A DNA stretch of 64,000 nt from Chitinophaga sedimenti (GCF_023156195.1 NZ_JAKUKA010000001.1:3472001-3536000); one strand, 5' to 3'; numbered from the stretch's first letter, positions 39,245 through 49,487 are shown. Notes: generated from the sequence alone by a model not told the origin. Translations and numbers: made by a program.

Positions 39245-40009
39245 TTATTCCCCCAGCCACTTAAATTTGCGGAAAACCATTTTCCGCTTCCGCCGGTATT
39301 GTGAAATTGCATACTCTCTCAGATGTGCAATTGCTTCTTTCGTGGAGTCGGTAACAAGGATATATTTGAGGTCCGCTGCATCGATCATATTTTCGGCCAG
39401 CATGTTATGCAACAATTCTGTAACGGGCGCCCAGTACCCCTTATTCATCAATACTATAGGAAAGTTAATGATTTTTCCGGTTTGTATGAGCGTTAATGCC
39501 TCAAAAAATTCATCGACGGTGCCAATGCCGCCGGGCATGATAACGAAGCCATATGAATACTTAAACATCAATACTTTACGCACGAAAAAATAACGACACG
39601 CGTATTCAACATTCAGCCACTTGTTAGGCTGTTGCTCTTTGGGTAAAATGATATTGCAACCTACGGTACGGCCACCGGCCTGCCGGGCACCTTTACTGGC
39701 AGCCTCCATCACCCCGGGGCCTCCGCCTGTCATCACAGTGAAGCCCAATGACGCAATGCCCCGGCCCATTTCCATCGCCTCATCATAATATTGCGAATCA
39801 CTCTTCACCCTGGCAGAACCAAATACAGCGACGCACGGACCAACGAAGTGCAGCACGCGGAAGCCCCGGATAAACTCTTTCAACACCCGGAATGTAAAAA
39901 ACAGTTCCTGCATACGCGAACGCGGGCCTTCCAGGAAATATCGCTCGTCCAACGGAGCCGACGGTGTTTTCAATGATTTGCGTTCTTCGCTGGTCGTAAG
40001 AGTATCCAT
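39245..40009 (-). CDS. LOG-family protein (TIGR00730 type)
   Basis: A 254-residue Rossmann-fold protein beginning MDTLTTSEERKSLKTPSAPL. It shows the LOG family motifs GFTVMTGGGPGVMEAASKGA and FVIMPGGIGTVDEFFEALTL (the PGGxGTxxE signature), with VAVFGSARV at the start of the fold. Family members hydrolyse nucleoside 5'-monophosphates to base and ribose-5-phosphate. The N-terminal 65-residue extension is common in longer bacterial members. An upstream start at 40090 adds unrelated sequence. It lies upstream of the two-component system, perhaps in one unit. No frameshift. Confidence 0.9.
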   Translation of the reverse strand: MDTLTTSEERKSLKTPSAPLDERYFLEGPRSRMQELFFTFRVLKEFIRGFRVLHFVGPCVAVFGSARVKSDSQYYDEAMEMGRGIASLGFTVMTGGGPGVMEAASKGARQAGGRTVGCNIILPKEQQPNKWLNVEYACRYFFVRKVLMFKYSYGFVIMPGGIGTVDEFFEALTLIQTGKIINFPIVLMNKGYWAPVTELLHNMLAENMIDAADLKYILVTDSTKEAIAHLREYAISQYRRKRKMVFRKFKWLGE

Positions 40010-40077
40010 ATACCTGATTTCAACACAAAATGTAAACGTTTTGTCACTTCCAGCATAACGAAGATCATTGGCATGCT

Positions 40078-40120
40078 TGATAACTGTCAACCATTGCAGC
40101 TTTTACCCGTATTAGATTTA
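40078..40120 (+). promoter_or_regulatory. Crp/Fnr-type site plus -7 box for the gene at 40141
   Basis: TGATAACTGTCA (40078-40089), 23 bases, then TAGATTTA (40113-40120). Both half-sites are intact. Confidence 0.66.
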
Positions 40121-40140
40121 CGCTATTAAGCGCAGATGCT

Positions 40141-40509
40141 ATGACTATTTACATTAGTGAAGAAAATCGAATCTGTCATTTACAGGCGGCTTTCCGGGAG
40201 CGGTACCCGTTCCTGAAGCTGGAGTTTTATATGCAACCGCATGGCTGGGGCGAAAGCTGCCCGTCTTCCCAACTGCTGGACCCGCAAACACCGGTTGAAA
40301 AAATCAGGATCATCCATACTTTTGGCACAATTGACATTGACGAACTTCGAACTGCGGGTGAACTGGAATACGATTTCCGTCATCACTTCGGCATGAGTGT
40401 GCAGGTGTTTCAACAAACGGCGGAAGGCTGGCTGGCGACTACCGAAAAAGATGGATGGAGTTTGGGCCGTCTTAATTCCGAAAGTGCGGCAGTTTGCAAT
40501 ATCACCTGA
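40141..40509 (+). CDS. Hypothetical protein
   Basis: A 122-residue protein, MTIYISEENRICHLQAAFRE, with a mixed alpha/beta pattern; I do not recognise it. FPFLKLEFYMQPHGW-like and IHTFGTIDIDELRTAGELE segments suggest a small soluble domain. The C-terminus may be shifted, since in the next frame the sequence stays open to about 40570. It is a single-gene unit between an island-type promoter and a hairpin terminator, so it is probably induced with the stress set. It is worth attention because almost nothing else explains its conserved promoter. Confidence 0.58.
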   Translation: MTIYISEENRICHLQAAFRERYPFLKLEFYMQPHGWGESCPSSQLLDPQTPVEKIRIIHTFGTIDIDELRTAGELEYDFRHHFGMSVQVFQQTAEGWLATTEKDGWSLGRLNSESAAVCNIT

Positions 40510-40541
40510 GGAACAACGACGCGACCAACGATTCATAAAAA

Positions 40542-40567
40542 GGCCGGCAATATTGCCGGCCGCTATT
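40542..40567. terminator. Terminator hairpin between convergent genes
   Basis: GGCCGGCAAT directly abuts ATTGCCGGCC (perfect 20-base palindrome), flanked by AAAA on the left and GCTATTTTA on the right, so it can act in both directions. Confidence 0.65.
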
Positions 40568-40579
40568 TTAGGTGATGGA

Positions 40580-41233
40580 TCACGGGGCAATGACCAGTTC
40601 ATCCTTTACCGCTGTAACGCCGGGTGTGGCCCACGCAGCCTGTTCCACTTCTCCCCTTTCTCCCCAGGAACGCACCTTGCCCCTTAACACTACGTCGCCG
40701 CCCTCGACCACTACCTGAATACCATTGGCCTCCACCGTGGCACTGCGCTCCAGTGCTTTGCGGATACCGTCTTTCACCACCATGGAGGAAATGCTTGGCA
40801 CTACTTTAATCTGGTTGCTGACTCCTTTTACACCTACCAGGTTTTCGATGGCCGCTCCCGCCGATTCCCGTTGATACTGCCATTCCACTTCGCCCTCCAG
40901 CGTTACCCAACCATTCTCCACCTTTACGGTAACAAGGTCGTCGGGCACAATGCTGTTCCACATCAACGATTTTAAGACTGCTTCGGCTATCTGTTCATCC
41001 GGTGTAATGCTTCCCTGGGGCAGCATAATTTCCAGTTCAATAATGACAGCGCGGACACCCTCTACCCGCTTAACGGCGCGTTCAGCAGCCAGCTTCTTAC
41101 CATAATCGGGCACATACCCTACCAGCGTAACGAGCCCGTTCCTGACCCGGACGCCGATGGACGAGGATCGGAGTATTGGATCCCAGGCAATTTCGTCCAG
41201 CACGTGTTGTTGAATTTCGACATCTGTTTTCAT
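40580..41233 (-). CDS. Triple BON-domain protein
   Basis: A 217-residue protein with three BON repeats: about 4-70 (GLVTLVGYVPDYGKKLAAER), 78-145 (GWVTLEGEVEWQYQRESAG) and 150-217 (GDVVLRGKVRSWGERGEVE). BON domains bind phospholipid or other hydrophobic ligands and occur in envelope-stress proteins such as OsmY. There is no signal peptide at MKTDVEIQQHVLDEIAWDPI, so it may be cytoplasmic. Two paralogues (45.7 and 57.7 kb) share the same start and layout. A degenerate palindrome (CTGATCATCAG near 41308-41318) lies upstream, but spacing to a -7 box is not standard. No frameshift. Confidence 0.9.
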   Translation of the reverse strand: MKTDVEIQQHVLDEIAWDPILRSSSIGVRVRNGLVTLVGYVPDYGKKLAAERAVKRVEGVRAVIIELEIMLPQGSITPDEQIAEAVLKSLMWNSIVPDDLVTVKVENGWVTLEGEVEWQYQRESAGAAIENLVGVKGVSNQIKVVPSISSMVVKDGIRKALERSATVEANGIQVVVEGGDVVLRGKVRSWGERGEVEQAAWATPGVTAVKDELVIAP

Positions 41234-41369
41234 ATGAATGTTATTTTAAACGCAATCCTAAGTTAACCGCAGGTACGAAGGATAAAACTGACAATAATAA
41301 GGAGCGGCACTGATCATCAGGTGCCGGGATCACCGGCGGAAGGATGACGACAATTAAACAGGTGCCTGC

Positions 41370-41410
41370 CGGCCGTCATCAGCGCGAGGCAATAATACGT
41401 TCTACATTAG
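41370..41410 (+). promoter_or_regulatory. Probable island-type promoter of the first universal stress gene pair
   Basis: CGGCCGTCATCA (41370-41381) has one intact half-site; 21 bases later comes TACATTAG (41403-41410). The spacing is 2 bases short, but TACATTAGTAGTG here and TAACTTAGTAGTG at 56138 are near-identical, which supports the -7 assignment. Confidence 0.42.
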
Positions 41411-41454
41411 TAGTGAAAAATTCTGGCACTAGACCCCGGGTGTTAACCCTGGTT

Positions 41455-41487
41455 GGAGCCCAGCCCACAGCCGGGCTCCTTTTCTTT
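41455..41487 (+). terminator. Leader hairpin before the universal stress gene
   Basis: GGAGCCC/GGGCTCC with an 11-base loop, followed by TTTTCTTT, 14 bases before the start codon at 41502. It sits 52 bases after the start of the -7 box, exactly as the hairpin at 56190 does. Confidence 0.65.
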
Positions 41488-41501
41488 AAAACATCAGCGA
41501 T

Positions 41502-42333
41502 ATGAAAAAATACTCTTTGTTTCGGCGGCCACAAACCTCAACACACATGCGCTCGACTTCGCGTGTTACTTGAGCAACCTTACCCATTCGCGCCTCACCG
41601 GACTATTTATAGCGGATACTGAATCTGTACCGGACGGCAAAACCGCGGCCCTGCATGCCGCTGTAGCTGCTGAATATAGCGATACTGCTCCCGCGGCATA
41701 TGACGCCATTTATACTGAAAAGAACGGAATTGCTTTTAAAGAGGCCTGTACCTCGCGGGAAGCTAACTGCGAACTGATTACCCGCCAGGGCGCTCCCGAA
41801 GAAGAGGTCGTGCACCTGAGCCGGTTTGCGGACATGATCATTACGGATGCGGATATATCATTTACAAATGAGCCGACTGTATTGCCCTCAAAGTTTATGC
41901 GGGATATCATGGAACAGGCAGAATGCCCGGTAATCACCGCCCCCTTCCATTTCGAAGGTGTTAATGAACTGGTGTTCTGTTATGACGGCACCCCTTCATC
42001 GATGTACGCGATAAGGCAATTCACGTACCTGTTACCGGAGTTGAAAGATATGGACGCTACTGTCGTCATGGTACTTTCTCCCGGCGAAAGACCGGGAGCA
42101 GATACAGCCTACCTGGATGCCGGATGCATACCCACTATCCTCATTATCATTTCCACACACTGCAGGATGAGCGCCCGAGGAGCCGCCTGCTGGACTACCT
42201 GCTGTCGAAATCGCGCTCGATTATTGTAATGGGCGCTTTCGGCCGGGGCAAACTATCGGATTTCGTATCGCCCAGTCACGCGCTGCCCGTATTGAAATTC
42301 AGCAATCAACCTGTATTTGTAACACATTACTAA
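41502..42333 (+). CDS. Universal stress protein, tandem UspA domains (frameshifted)
   Basis: About 277 residues from ATG 41502; adding one A near 41508 restores MKKILFVSAATNLNTHALDF. Domain 1 spans about 1-145, with ECPVITAPFHFEG at the junction. Domain 2 begins LVFCYDGTPSSMYAIRQF and, after a shift near 42122, continues MHTHYPHYHFHTL, ending IVMGAFGRGKLSDFVSPS and PVFVTHY. The GxxGRGKLS element resembles the ATP-binding G-motif region. It is the first of three consecutive Usp genes, with a leader hairpin upstream. Such tandem Usps act as stress-survival factors; the ligand is unknown. Confidence 0.87.
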
Positions 42334-42355
42334 TAATCTAATCAAGCTATCTTAT

Positions 42356-43179
42356 ATGAAAAAGATTGTAATCGCTTTTGATGCCGGCAATTATTCACAT
42401 GGCGCTTTCGAAATGGCCCGGCGGCTCAACGAGCCCGAAACCATTTTACTCACCGGCGTGTTCCTTCCGCAGATGGAACTTCCGCAAATAACGGATTACA
42501 CGTACGGCTCTATGGGCGCGGGGTATATGACGATGATGGAACAGTACAACGCTGAAACGGTAGCAGCCACGGTAGCGCAATTTGAAAGCGATTGTGTGCA
42601 TAATGGTATTGAATACCGCGTACACCGGGATGTTACCGGCTTTTCGCTGGACCAGCTGCAAAAAGAAACCCGGTATGCCGACCTGCTCATCCTCGGTCAC
42701 GAAATGTTTTATGCCAACCTGGGTACCGACCATCCGAACGATTACCTCACGGAAACACTTCACCGGAGCGAATGCCCGGTGCTCGTTACGCCGGAGCACT
42801 TCCGTTTTCCCAGCAGCTTGATACTGGCCTACGATGGCAGTGCAGACTCCATATTCGCCATCAAAAGCTTCGCACACCTGTTCCCCGAACTATGTACCCT
42901 GAAAACCACCCTGATATTTGCTTCTAAAACCGTCCGCTCGCAAGTACCCGATGCAGACTATATAGAGGAATTATGCGCGCGGCACTTTCCTGACCTCACG
43001 ATCGAAATATTACAGGCAGATCCTAAAAATATTTTGGCACCTGGCTGGCCGATAAAGAAAACCCAATGCTGATCGCGGGGGCCTTTGGCCGTTCATGGGT
43101 ATCCATGGTATTTAACAAGAGTTTCATTGCAAATGCTATCAGCGAACATGCCTTGCCCATCTTTATTACGCACCGCTGA
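42356..43179 (+). CDS. Universal stress protein, tandem UspA domains (frameshifted)
   Basis: About 275 residues, MKKIVIAFDAGNYSHGAFEM, starting 22 bases after the previous Usp gene. Domain 2 begins SLILAYDGSADSIFAIKSF. After a missing base near 43030 the protein continues FGTWLADKENPMLIAGAFG and RSWVSMVFNKSF, ending HALPIFITHR at 43179. It keeps the Asp at the end of strand 1 (FDAG, YDGS) typical of UspA nucleotide pockets. Same operon as the gene at 41502. Confidence 0.87.
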
Positions 43180-43185
43180 AGTGGT

Positions 43186-43228
43186 TGACCGCAATCAAGC
43201 TTCATTTGAATAAGATCAAATAGACGCC
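43186..43228 (+). promoter_or_regulatory. Possible internal Crp/Fnr-type promoter
   Basis: TGACCGCAATCA (43186-43197) has both half-sites, and exactly 23 bases later comes TAGACGCC (43221-43228). That box keeps only the leading TA, so promoter function is doubtful. Confidence 0.35.
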
Positions 43229-43267
43229 GCTAAACAATGGTTAAGTTAATCGTATAAAACCACTTCC

Positions 43268-44108
43268 ATGAAAAGAATAATTGCAGCCGTAGACGCGATG
43301 AAATTCTCGGAGCCACAACTGGATGCATTCGCATATATCGCCCGGCAGGCAGATGGTGAGCTCACCGTTATCTTCCTGGAAAACATCACAGGATACGGTA
43401 TCAAGCTGGCGAACAGTTACGCGGAAACTGACTATGAATACATCGAAAAGGTAGCAGCAGCGGCCATCCAGTACCGGGAAAAGGTAACAAAGGACAAGAT
43501 CGCAGAAATCAGGCACATCTGCAGCACCAACGGTATCGATATCAAAATACAGGAAGCCGATGGATGGCCTTCGGAAGAAGTCATTAAGGAAAGCCGGTTC
43601 GCCGATCTGCTGCTCGTCAATCATGACACCTCTTTCGCTATATTGGGAGGAGACAGCAATCCACCCGTATTTGTACGGGATATGTTGGCAAAAGCGCAAT
43701 GCCCGGTAATGGTTATGCCGGATAACTACATCCGCGCCCGCGAACTCTATTTTTCCTACAACGGCGGTTATTCCTCCATGTATGCCATCAAACGATTTAC
43801 AGACATTTTCCCGGATTACTGGGATATGCCGGTAAACGTTATTTATGTAGACGAACGCGACAAAGGCGTTATTCCGGACCTGGAGTCCCTGAAAGCATAT
43901 ATGGCAGTCCATTACGAGGACGTGAGTTACCACGTTCACAGAGGTTCACCGTCATCGGCCTTCCTGGCGTTATTATCGCAGCGCCGTGATTGTGTTGTAA
44001 CCTTTGGCGCATACGGCAGAAATCCATTATCGCGCTTTTTCCACCGGAGCGATGCAGACAGTATACTCCGTTCCCCTGGACGTGCCCCTTTTTATCACCC
44101 ACCCATAA
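43268..44108 (+). CDS. Universal stress protein, tandem UspA domains (frameshifted at 3' end)
   Basis: About 280 residues, MKRIIAAVDAMKFSEPQLDA. Domain 2 begins ELYFSYNGGYSSMYAIKRF. The open frame appears to run into the flavodoxin downstream, but removing one C near 44073 gives SILRSLDVPLFITHP and a stop at 44106-44108, matching the C-termini of the neighbouring Usps (PVFVTHY, PIFITHR). So this is a separate Usp, not a Usp-flavodoxin fusion. It is the third Usp in the row, probably leading into flavodoxin and pfkB. Confidence 0.86.
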
Positions 44109-44119
44109 AAACACAGATT

Positions 44120-44665
44120 ATGTTAGGCGTTATCATCTACAAAGGGAAATACGGCGCAACGCAGCAGTATGCAACGTGGATTGCACGTGCGCTGAACATC
44201 GATATGTATGAAGCCGGCGCTGAATCGCCTGAAGATCTGGCCGACGCTGATTACGTAGTAATCGGCACCAGTATATATATTGGCAAATACCAGGTCCGCG
44301 ACTGGCTGGAAGAACATCAGCAGGAACTTGTAAATAAAGAAGTATTTATTTTCAGTGTGTCAGGTACCCCGCCGGCAGAACGCGACAAACTGGAGGGTTA
44401 TTACCGGGAAAATGTACCACCGGCGCTATGGAACGCCCGACAACGGGCTTTTTTGCCCGGCCGGCTGGTATATCACCGCTTATCATGGAAGGATAAACTG
44501 TTGCTCAATGGAGGGGCCTTCTTTGCAAGACTAAGGGGCGAGATCATCAGCAAGCGTGATTACAACGACGTTACCCGCGAACATGTACTGCCGTTTATTT
44601 CCATGATACGCGATATTACCGGCCACTCGCTGCCCCTTATTATCCCTCAATCCAACAAACAATGA
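44120..44665 (+). CDS. Flavodoxin-domain protein (HemG-like)
   Basis: A 181-residue protein starting MLGVIIYKGKYGATQQYATW, where KGKYGAT is the FMN phosphate-binding loop. ADYVVIGTSIYIGKYQVRDW and VFIFSVSGTPP follow as in HemG-type flavodoxins, and LSWKDKLLLNGGAFF near the C-terminus also fits menaquinone-dependent protoporphyrinogen oxidase HemG. HemG passes electrons to menaquinone, but a general stress flavodoxin is equally possible. Its stop overlaps the pfkB start (ATGA at 44662), so translation is coupled. Confidence 0.8.
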   Translation: MLGVIIYKGKYGATQQYATWIARALNIDMYEAGAESPEDLADADYVVIGTSIYIGKYQVRDWLEEHQQELVNKEVFIFSVSGTPPAERDKLEGYYRENVPPALWNARQRAFLPGRLVYHRLSWKDKLLLNGGAFFARLRGEIISKRDYNDVTREHVLPFISMIRDITGHSLPLIIPQSNKQ

Positions 44666-45604
44666 TCTGTACGATTACGTTAAATCCCACCATCGATAAA
44701 AGCAGCAGCGTTGACAGGCTTTACCCGGAGCGCAAGCTGCGATGTAATGCGCTACTGACAGAACCCGGCGGTGGTGGCGTTAATATCAGTAAGGCGCTAA
44801 AAGAACTGGGCGCCAACAGTCACGCAATTTTCCCCGCAGGAGGCGCTAACGGCCATTTACTGAAAGAATTGCTGTCGGAAGCAGGCATCGCATTTTCCGC
44901 CATCCCTGCACGCGGCGCTACACGGGAATCGTTCAATATCACAGAACGGTCAACCGGCGCGCAATACCGCTTTATCATGCCCGGCCCGTCTATCCAGGAA
45001 ATTACGGTAATAAGGTGCACGGACAAACTGGAGGCAATTCAACCAACGCCCCATTATATGGTGGCCAGTGGAAGTCTTCCACCAGGTGCACCGCCGATTT
45101 TTTTTCGCGCGTGTTGCACGGATAGCACGAAAACAACAGGCAAAACTGATCGTGGACACGTCTGGTGAGCCACTGGTGCATGCATTGGAGGAGGGAGTTT
45201 TCCTTGCCAAACCTAATCAAGCGGAATTGCATTACCTGACTGGTAAAAGTCCAACTACTATTGATGAAACGATGAAGGCGGGTATGGAAGTATTACATAA
45301 ATTTCCTTGTGAGGCCCTCCTGATTTCGATGGGGGCAGGTGGCGCCATGCTGCTCCGGCGCGACTTCTACCTCCACGCGTGCGCGCCTGCGACCAAGCGC
45401 CTGAGCACCTGCGGTGCGGGCGACAGTATGGTTGCGGGCGCCACTTTTATGCTGGAGCGGGGAAAGAGCTGGGCAGATGTACTGCACTTTGGAATTGCAT
45501 GTGGTACCGCCGCCACCATGAACCCCGGAACACATTTATTTAGAAAAGAGGACGTCTACAACCTGTTGAAGCAAATGGAGGAAAAACATGCCGCACAGCC
45601 GTAA
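44662..45604 (+). CDS. pfkB: PfkB-family sugar kinase, probable 6-phosphofructokinase II (frameshifted)
   Basis: About 313 residues. The family starts MICTITLNPTIDKSSSVDRL. Signature 1 is EPGGGGVNISKALKELG. Signature 2 with the catalytic Asp is LSTCGAGDSMVAGATFML. One base is misplaced in the T-run near 45100; the corrected text reads GSLPPGAP then DFFARVARIARKQQAK. The N-terminal TLNPTID and length match E. coli PfkB (Pfk-2) and 1-phosphofructokinase; I prefer Pfk-2 because there is no fructose phosphotransferase nearby. A Usp-pfkB neighbourhood is also found in the mycobacterial DosR regulon (Rv2028c-Rv2029c). Confidence 0.86.
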
Positions 45605-45641
45605 TTTATTGATATACGTCAAGCTGAAACCACTTATGAAA

Positions 45642-45669
45642 GCGAGGCCGGGTAATTGCCCGGCCTCGC
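45642..45669. terminator. Strong hairpin between pfkB and the BON gene
   Basis: GCGAGGCCGGG, loop TAATTG and CCCGGCCTCGC form a perfect 11-bp stem between convergent genes. The U tracts are weak (CATATCATTATT on the right). Confidence 0.6.
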
Positions 45670-45682
45670 CATATCATTATTC

Positions 45683-46354
45683 TCAATCCACCACCAACGC
45701 CTCATGCTCCAGCTGCAGCTGATTGTCGATCATATCGATGCCTGGAGCGGCCCACGCAGCCTCGCAGGCGTCATCGTACTCAGATAAGGAGCGTACCGTT
45801 CCGCTCAGGATCACTTTATTCCCCCTCACCTCTACATGTACTTTACTTGCATCAATGGTGGCGCTACGGTGAAAGGCTGCCATGATCTGCTTTTTACGTC
45901 GCCGGATGCAGGCTGTACCTCAAGGGCGATCATGTTATTGATGCGGACAATACCATTCAATTTCTGAACAGCTTCGGTGGCGGCGGCGCGTTGATATTCG
46001 AAATAAACCGATCCATCCAGCGTAACCACGCCATCTTCCACCTTAATTTTTATCTTACCCTCGGGCACGGCATTGTTCCAATAAAAGGCATCTACAATGG
46101 CCTCCGCAAGTTCCGCATCTGTCTTTTTTCATTGGGAGAGATGCCTACTTCCAGGTTTTCGGCAATCGCTTTTACGCCGGTAACCTTTCGAACCGATTGT
46201 TCGGCCATTATCTTCTGGTTGAACGATTGTACTTTACCGGACAGGGTGACGACGCCATGTGTCACTGAAACGCCAATTTCAGCGGCATTTACAGCAGGAT
46301 TCCACTTTAACTGTTCAATCACATCTTCTTCCGGATCTGCATATCTGTTTTCAT
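45683..46354 (-). CDS. Triple BON-domain protein (frameshifted)
   Basis: About 222 residues with the same layout as the BON proteins at 40.6 and 57.7 kb. Starting at ATG 46354 it reads MKTDMQIR, then after a break near 46325 VIEQLKWNPAVNAAEIGVSV. The three repeats are marked by HGVVTLSGKVQSFNQKIMAE, DGVVTLDGSVYFEYQRAAA and NKVILSGTVRSLSEYDDAC. Further breaks lie near 46125 and 45900. It is closest to the 57.7-kb paralogue (both IEQLKW.PAVNAAEIGV). Its start codon is only 16 bases after the hsp20 terminator T tract, so it probably depends on read-through from the hsp20 promoter. Confidence 0.85.
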
Positions 46355-46369
46355 TGCAAATGTTTTAGC

Positions 46370-46400
46370 AGTTTAAAGAAAACCCCGCCTCTCAGCGGGG
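46370..46400 (-). terminator. Terminator between hsp20 and the BON gene
   Basis: CCCCGC/GCGGGG with a 6-base loop, followed on the minus strand by TTTTCTTTAAA. The same TTTTCTTTAAA string follows the leader hairpin at 41473-41490. Confidence 0.75.
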
Positions 46401-46426
46401 CAAACACTAAAAATTCCAACAGGGTT

Positions 46427-46869
46427 TCATTTAACAGCAATGTGTTTTGACAGGGCGGCTTTACGGGCGTTCTCCTTTTTGGGTAATTTTACCATCAACA
46501 CGCCATCTGTATAGGATGCTTCAATATTTTCCTGCTGCACTTCGTCCGGCAGGGTGAAACTCCGGCTAAAGGAATTGTAGCTATATTCGGTACGTGTGTA
46601 TTTTTCGTCATGTTTTTCTGACGATTCTTCTTTTCACAGCTAATCGTGAGCATGTTGCCATCCACGTCAATATTAAAATCATCCTTTTTTAATCCTGGCG
46701 CAGCTACAGACAACTGGTAAGCATCCGGCTTGTCTGTTACATTAACCGCCGGTGTGGTGATCGTCCGCCTGAAAAAACCGTCGTTTTCGAACATATCATT
46801 CCACGGTTTAAAAAGATCATTAAAGCTGGGAAATAAGTCATAACGTCTTGCAAGATTTTTCTGTGACAT
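46427..46869 (-). CDS. Small heat-shock protein, Hsp20/alpha-crystallin family (frameshifted)
   Basis: About 147 residues. N-terminal MSQKNLARRYDLFPSFNDLF is followed by the alpha-crystallin domain (AVNVTDKPDAYQLSVAAPGL, FNIDVDGNMLTISCEKK). After a break near 46620 the frame continues YNSFSRSFTLPDEVQQENIE and GVLMVKLPKKENARK, restoring the conserved GVL motif and the end SKHIAVK. It acts as an ATP-independent holdase. It has one of the best island promoters (perfect TAGTTTTG box). Hsp20 (HspX) is also a main DosR-regulon product in mycobacteria. Confidence 0.9.
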
Positions 46870-46907
46870 ATCTTATCTTTTTTGGGATGAAGAAATAATT
46901 TTCACTT

Positions 46908-46950
46908 CAAAACTACTGTTACCATGACGGCGGCCGAAGGACCATTGTCA
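46908..46950 (-). promoter_or_regulatory. Crp/Fnr-type site plus -7 box for hsp20
   Basis: Minus strand TGACAATGGTCC (46950-46939), 23 bases, then TAGTTTTG (46915-46908), a perfect TANNTTTG. One half-site is TCC instead of TCA. Confidence 0.65.
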
Positions 46951-46980
46951 GCCGGGTATTTGAATGCCGTCATCCGGTGG

Positions 46981-49476
46981 TTAACTGTAAGCAGGAAACC
47001 GTTTGCCGCGTTTATAGATCTCGAACCAGCTGACAGACAATAGGCCTGCAAGGGCACATGTTGCGATACCGGCGTAAGGCAAGCGGATAAGCCCGAACAA
47101 ACTCCGTATATCCGGCACAAATAGCAACAGCGCGATAAACAGCAGTGAACTGCCGATGATCCAGGGAACGAGATTGTTTTTGTACCTGATGGTTTCCAGT
47201 ACCGTATCGGTGAGTGACCGATCGGCAAAGGTGAGAAACACGTTAGCAAACAACAATGTCAAAAAAACCATTGTACGTATTTCTTCAAGGGTTGACCCTT
47301 CCTGCATTTCCACGTAATAGATGCCCAATACCACCGCCGCTATCGCTAATCCCTGTATAATGCTGGTAACCAGCTCCTCACTATTAAATACTCCGTCGGA
47401 CCGCTTACGGGGCAAACCATGCACAATAGCAGCCTCCACCGGTTCACGCTCGAAGAAAATAGAGCAGGTGGGACCCATAATCAGCTCAGGAAGATAACAT
47501 GAATGGGCGTAAAAATATTCGGGTATTTCCAGCCAAGTAGTACCGGCAGCGCCGCCGTGAGTATGATTGGAATATGAATAGAGATAATGTATCGGATCGA
47601 CTTTTTCAGATTGGCAAATATCTTTCGCCCCTGTGTAATGGCATCTACCACCCGGGCAAGATTATCGTCCGTTATCACTACGTCGGCCACTTCCCGGGCG
47701 GTAGTGGTACCTCGCTGGCCCATGGCAATCCCGATATCTGCGGCCTTTAATGCCGGCGCATCGTTAACGCCATCCCCGGTCATGGCTACTAATTCGCCGC
47801 GCGCCTGTAACGCTTTAACAACGCGTTCCTTCGCCTCCGGAAACATCCGTGCGAACACACTCACCTCCGGAACGACCGTTTGCAACTGCCTGTCATTCAT
47901 ATTCATCACGTCCGTACCCGTCAGCACCCGCGGTTGGTTGTTGATACCCGTACGGCCCGCAATATTGAGCGCCGTTTCCAGATAGTCCCCGGTAAGCAGT
48001 TTAACAGCAATCCCGGATTTATAAAATGAACTGATCACCTTGTCTACCCCCGCTTTAGGTGGATCGTTAAGGCAGACAAAACCGTAAAACGTCCATTTAA
48101 AGCCGTCCTGGCTGTCCGGCAGGGCATCTTCACTACAAACCGCACCCGCAACGCCCAGTACCCTATATCCCTTTGCAGCTATCTTACTAACCGTTTGCTG
48201 CAGTTCCGCGCTTACATCGCGGTCCAGCCGACAAACCTGCAATATCCGCTCCGCAGCGCCTTTTCCGGCCGCCAGCATTGTTCCTTCAATATGATGAATG
48301 TGCGTCATCATCGGTGGCCGACCTTCCAGCGGATATTCGTATACCTGGTTAAATTTAGCACTGCCGCCTGATTGCCGGTAAGCATCAATAATGGCCGTTT
48401 CCATAGCATCAAAGGGATTTTTTTCGCTGGCCATGCGGGCATAAAGCAAAATCCTTCTAAATCCATCTCCGTTGGTCACCAGCTCCAATGACCCATTTTC
48501 GTATTGATAAACTTCGGACACGACCATCTTATTTTCTGTGATGGTGCCGGTTTTATCGAGGCATATTACACTTACGGCGCCCAGGTTTTCTGTTACCTGC
48601 GGACGACGGACAATAATCCCCAGGCGGCTTAACTGATAAGCGCCCAATGCCATGAAAGAAGAAAAGGCTACCGGTATTTCCTCGGGGATTGCCGCCATAG
48701 CAAGCGTGAGGGCCATCAGCAAACTTTCTGCCAGCCCTGTTCCATGCAGATAATTAGCGCCGAAAATCAGTATGAAGGCTGCCGCTCCGAACAGCGCAAG
48801 GCGTCGCACGTACACCCCTACCTGCTCCTGCAACAACGTTTTGCCGTGTGAATATCCGGACACAGATTTCCCCAGGCGCCCCAGCACCGTATCTGCCCCA
48901 ATAGCCGTTATCCGTGCATAGCAACTCCCCGAACCAAGCGTCGTGCCCTGAAGTAGTTGTCGTTCACCGGGTAGTTCACTTTTTGACACTGGGAGCGACT
49001 CTCCTGTAATGATGGCCTCATCCACGCTCACATCGTTGCCCTGCAGCAACTCCGCATCGCCGGGCACCGTATCACCCTCTTCCAATAACACGAGGTCTCC
49101 TTTAACAAGATCCTCCGCCGCTATTTCGGCGATCATCCCGTCTCTTATTGCTTTTACTTTGTGTTGCGTGTACCGGTTCAATGCTTCCAATGCATGACTG
49201 CTGCGCATGTCCTGGTATAAAGAGATCGCCGTTACCAGCATCACGGCTACCAATGTCATATATCCTTCTTTCCATTGACCAATCAAAAAATAAAGGGTGG
49301 TAGCCGCGATCAGCAAGATGAACATCGGTTCTCCCAGGATATCACGCACGATGTGCCAGATCTTTCGTTCACGTGATGTCACCAGCAAATTCCGACCGTC
49401 CCGGTGTTGCAATTGCATGGCCTCGTCCGAGGACAAGCCCTCCAGCTTCTCTATCGCATTAACTACCTGTGGCATG
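46981..49476 (-). CDS. Cation-transporting P-type ATPase, P2/CtpF type (frameshifted)
   Basis: About 830 residues from ATG 49476 (MPQVVNAIEKLEGLSSDEAM). The actuator motif is EAIITGESLPVS, the M4 ion site AAIPEEIPVAFSS, the phosphorylation site VICLDKTGTITENK, and the hinge MTGDGVNDAPALKAADIG. A break near 47483 separates the last four helices (EELVTSIIQGLAIAAVVLGI to LSVSWFEIYKR). PEEIP in M4 and overall length place it with P2-type (Ca2+-ATPase/PMR1-like) pumps such as mycobacterial CtpF; the ion could be Ca2+, Mn2+ or Na+. A longer start at 49535 is excluded because it lies upstream of the predicted transcription start. Confidence 0.88.
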
Positions 49477-49487
49477 TTGTTTTTATT

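Noticed and set aside
43268-44665. Apparent universal stress protein-flavodoxin fusion of 465 residues
   Set aside because: Removing one C near 44073 gives the Usp the C-terminus PLFITHP and a stop, like its neighbours, and leaves a good flavodoxin start at 44120. The fusion is an indel effect.
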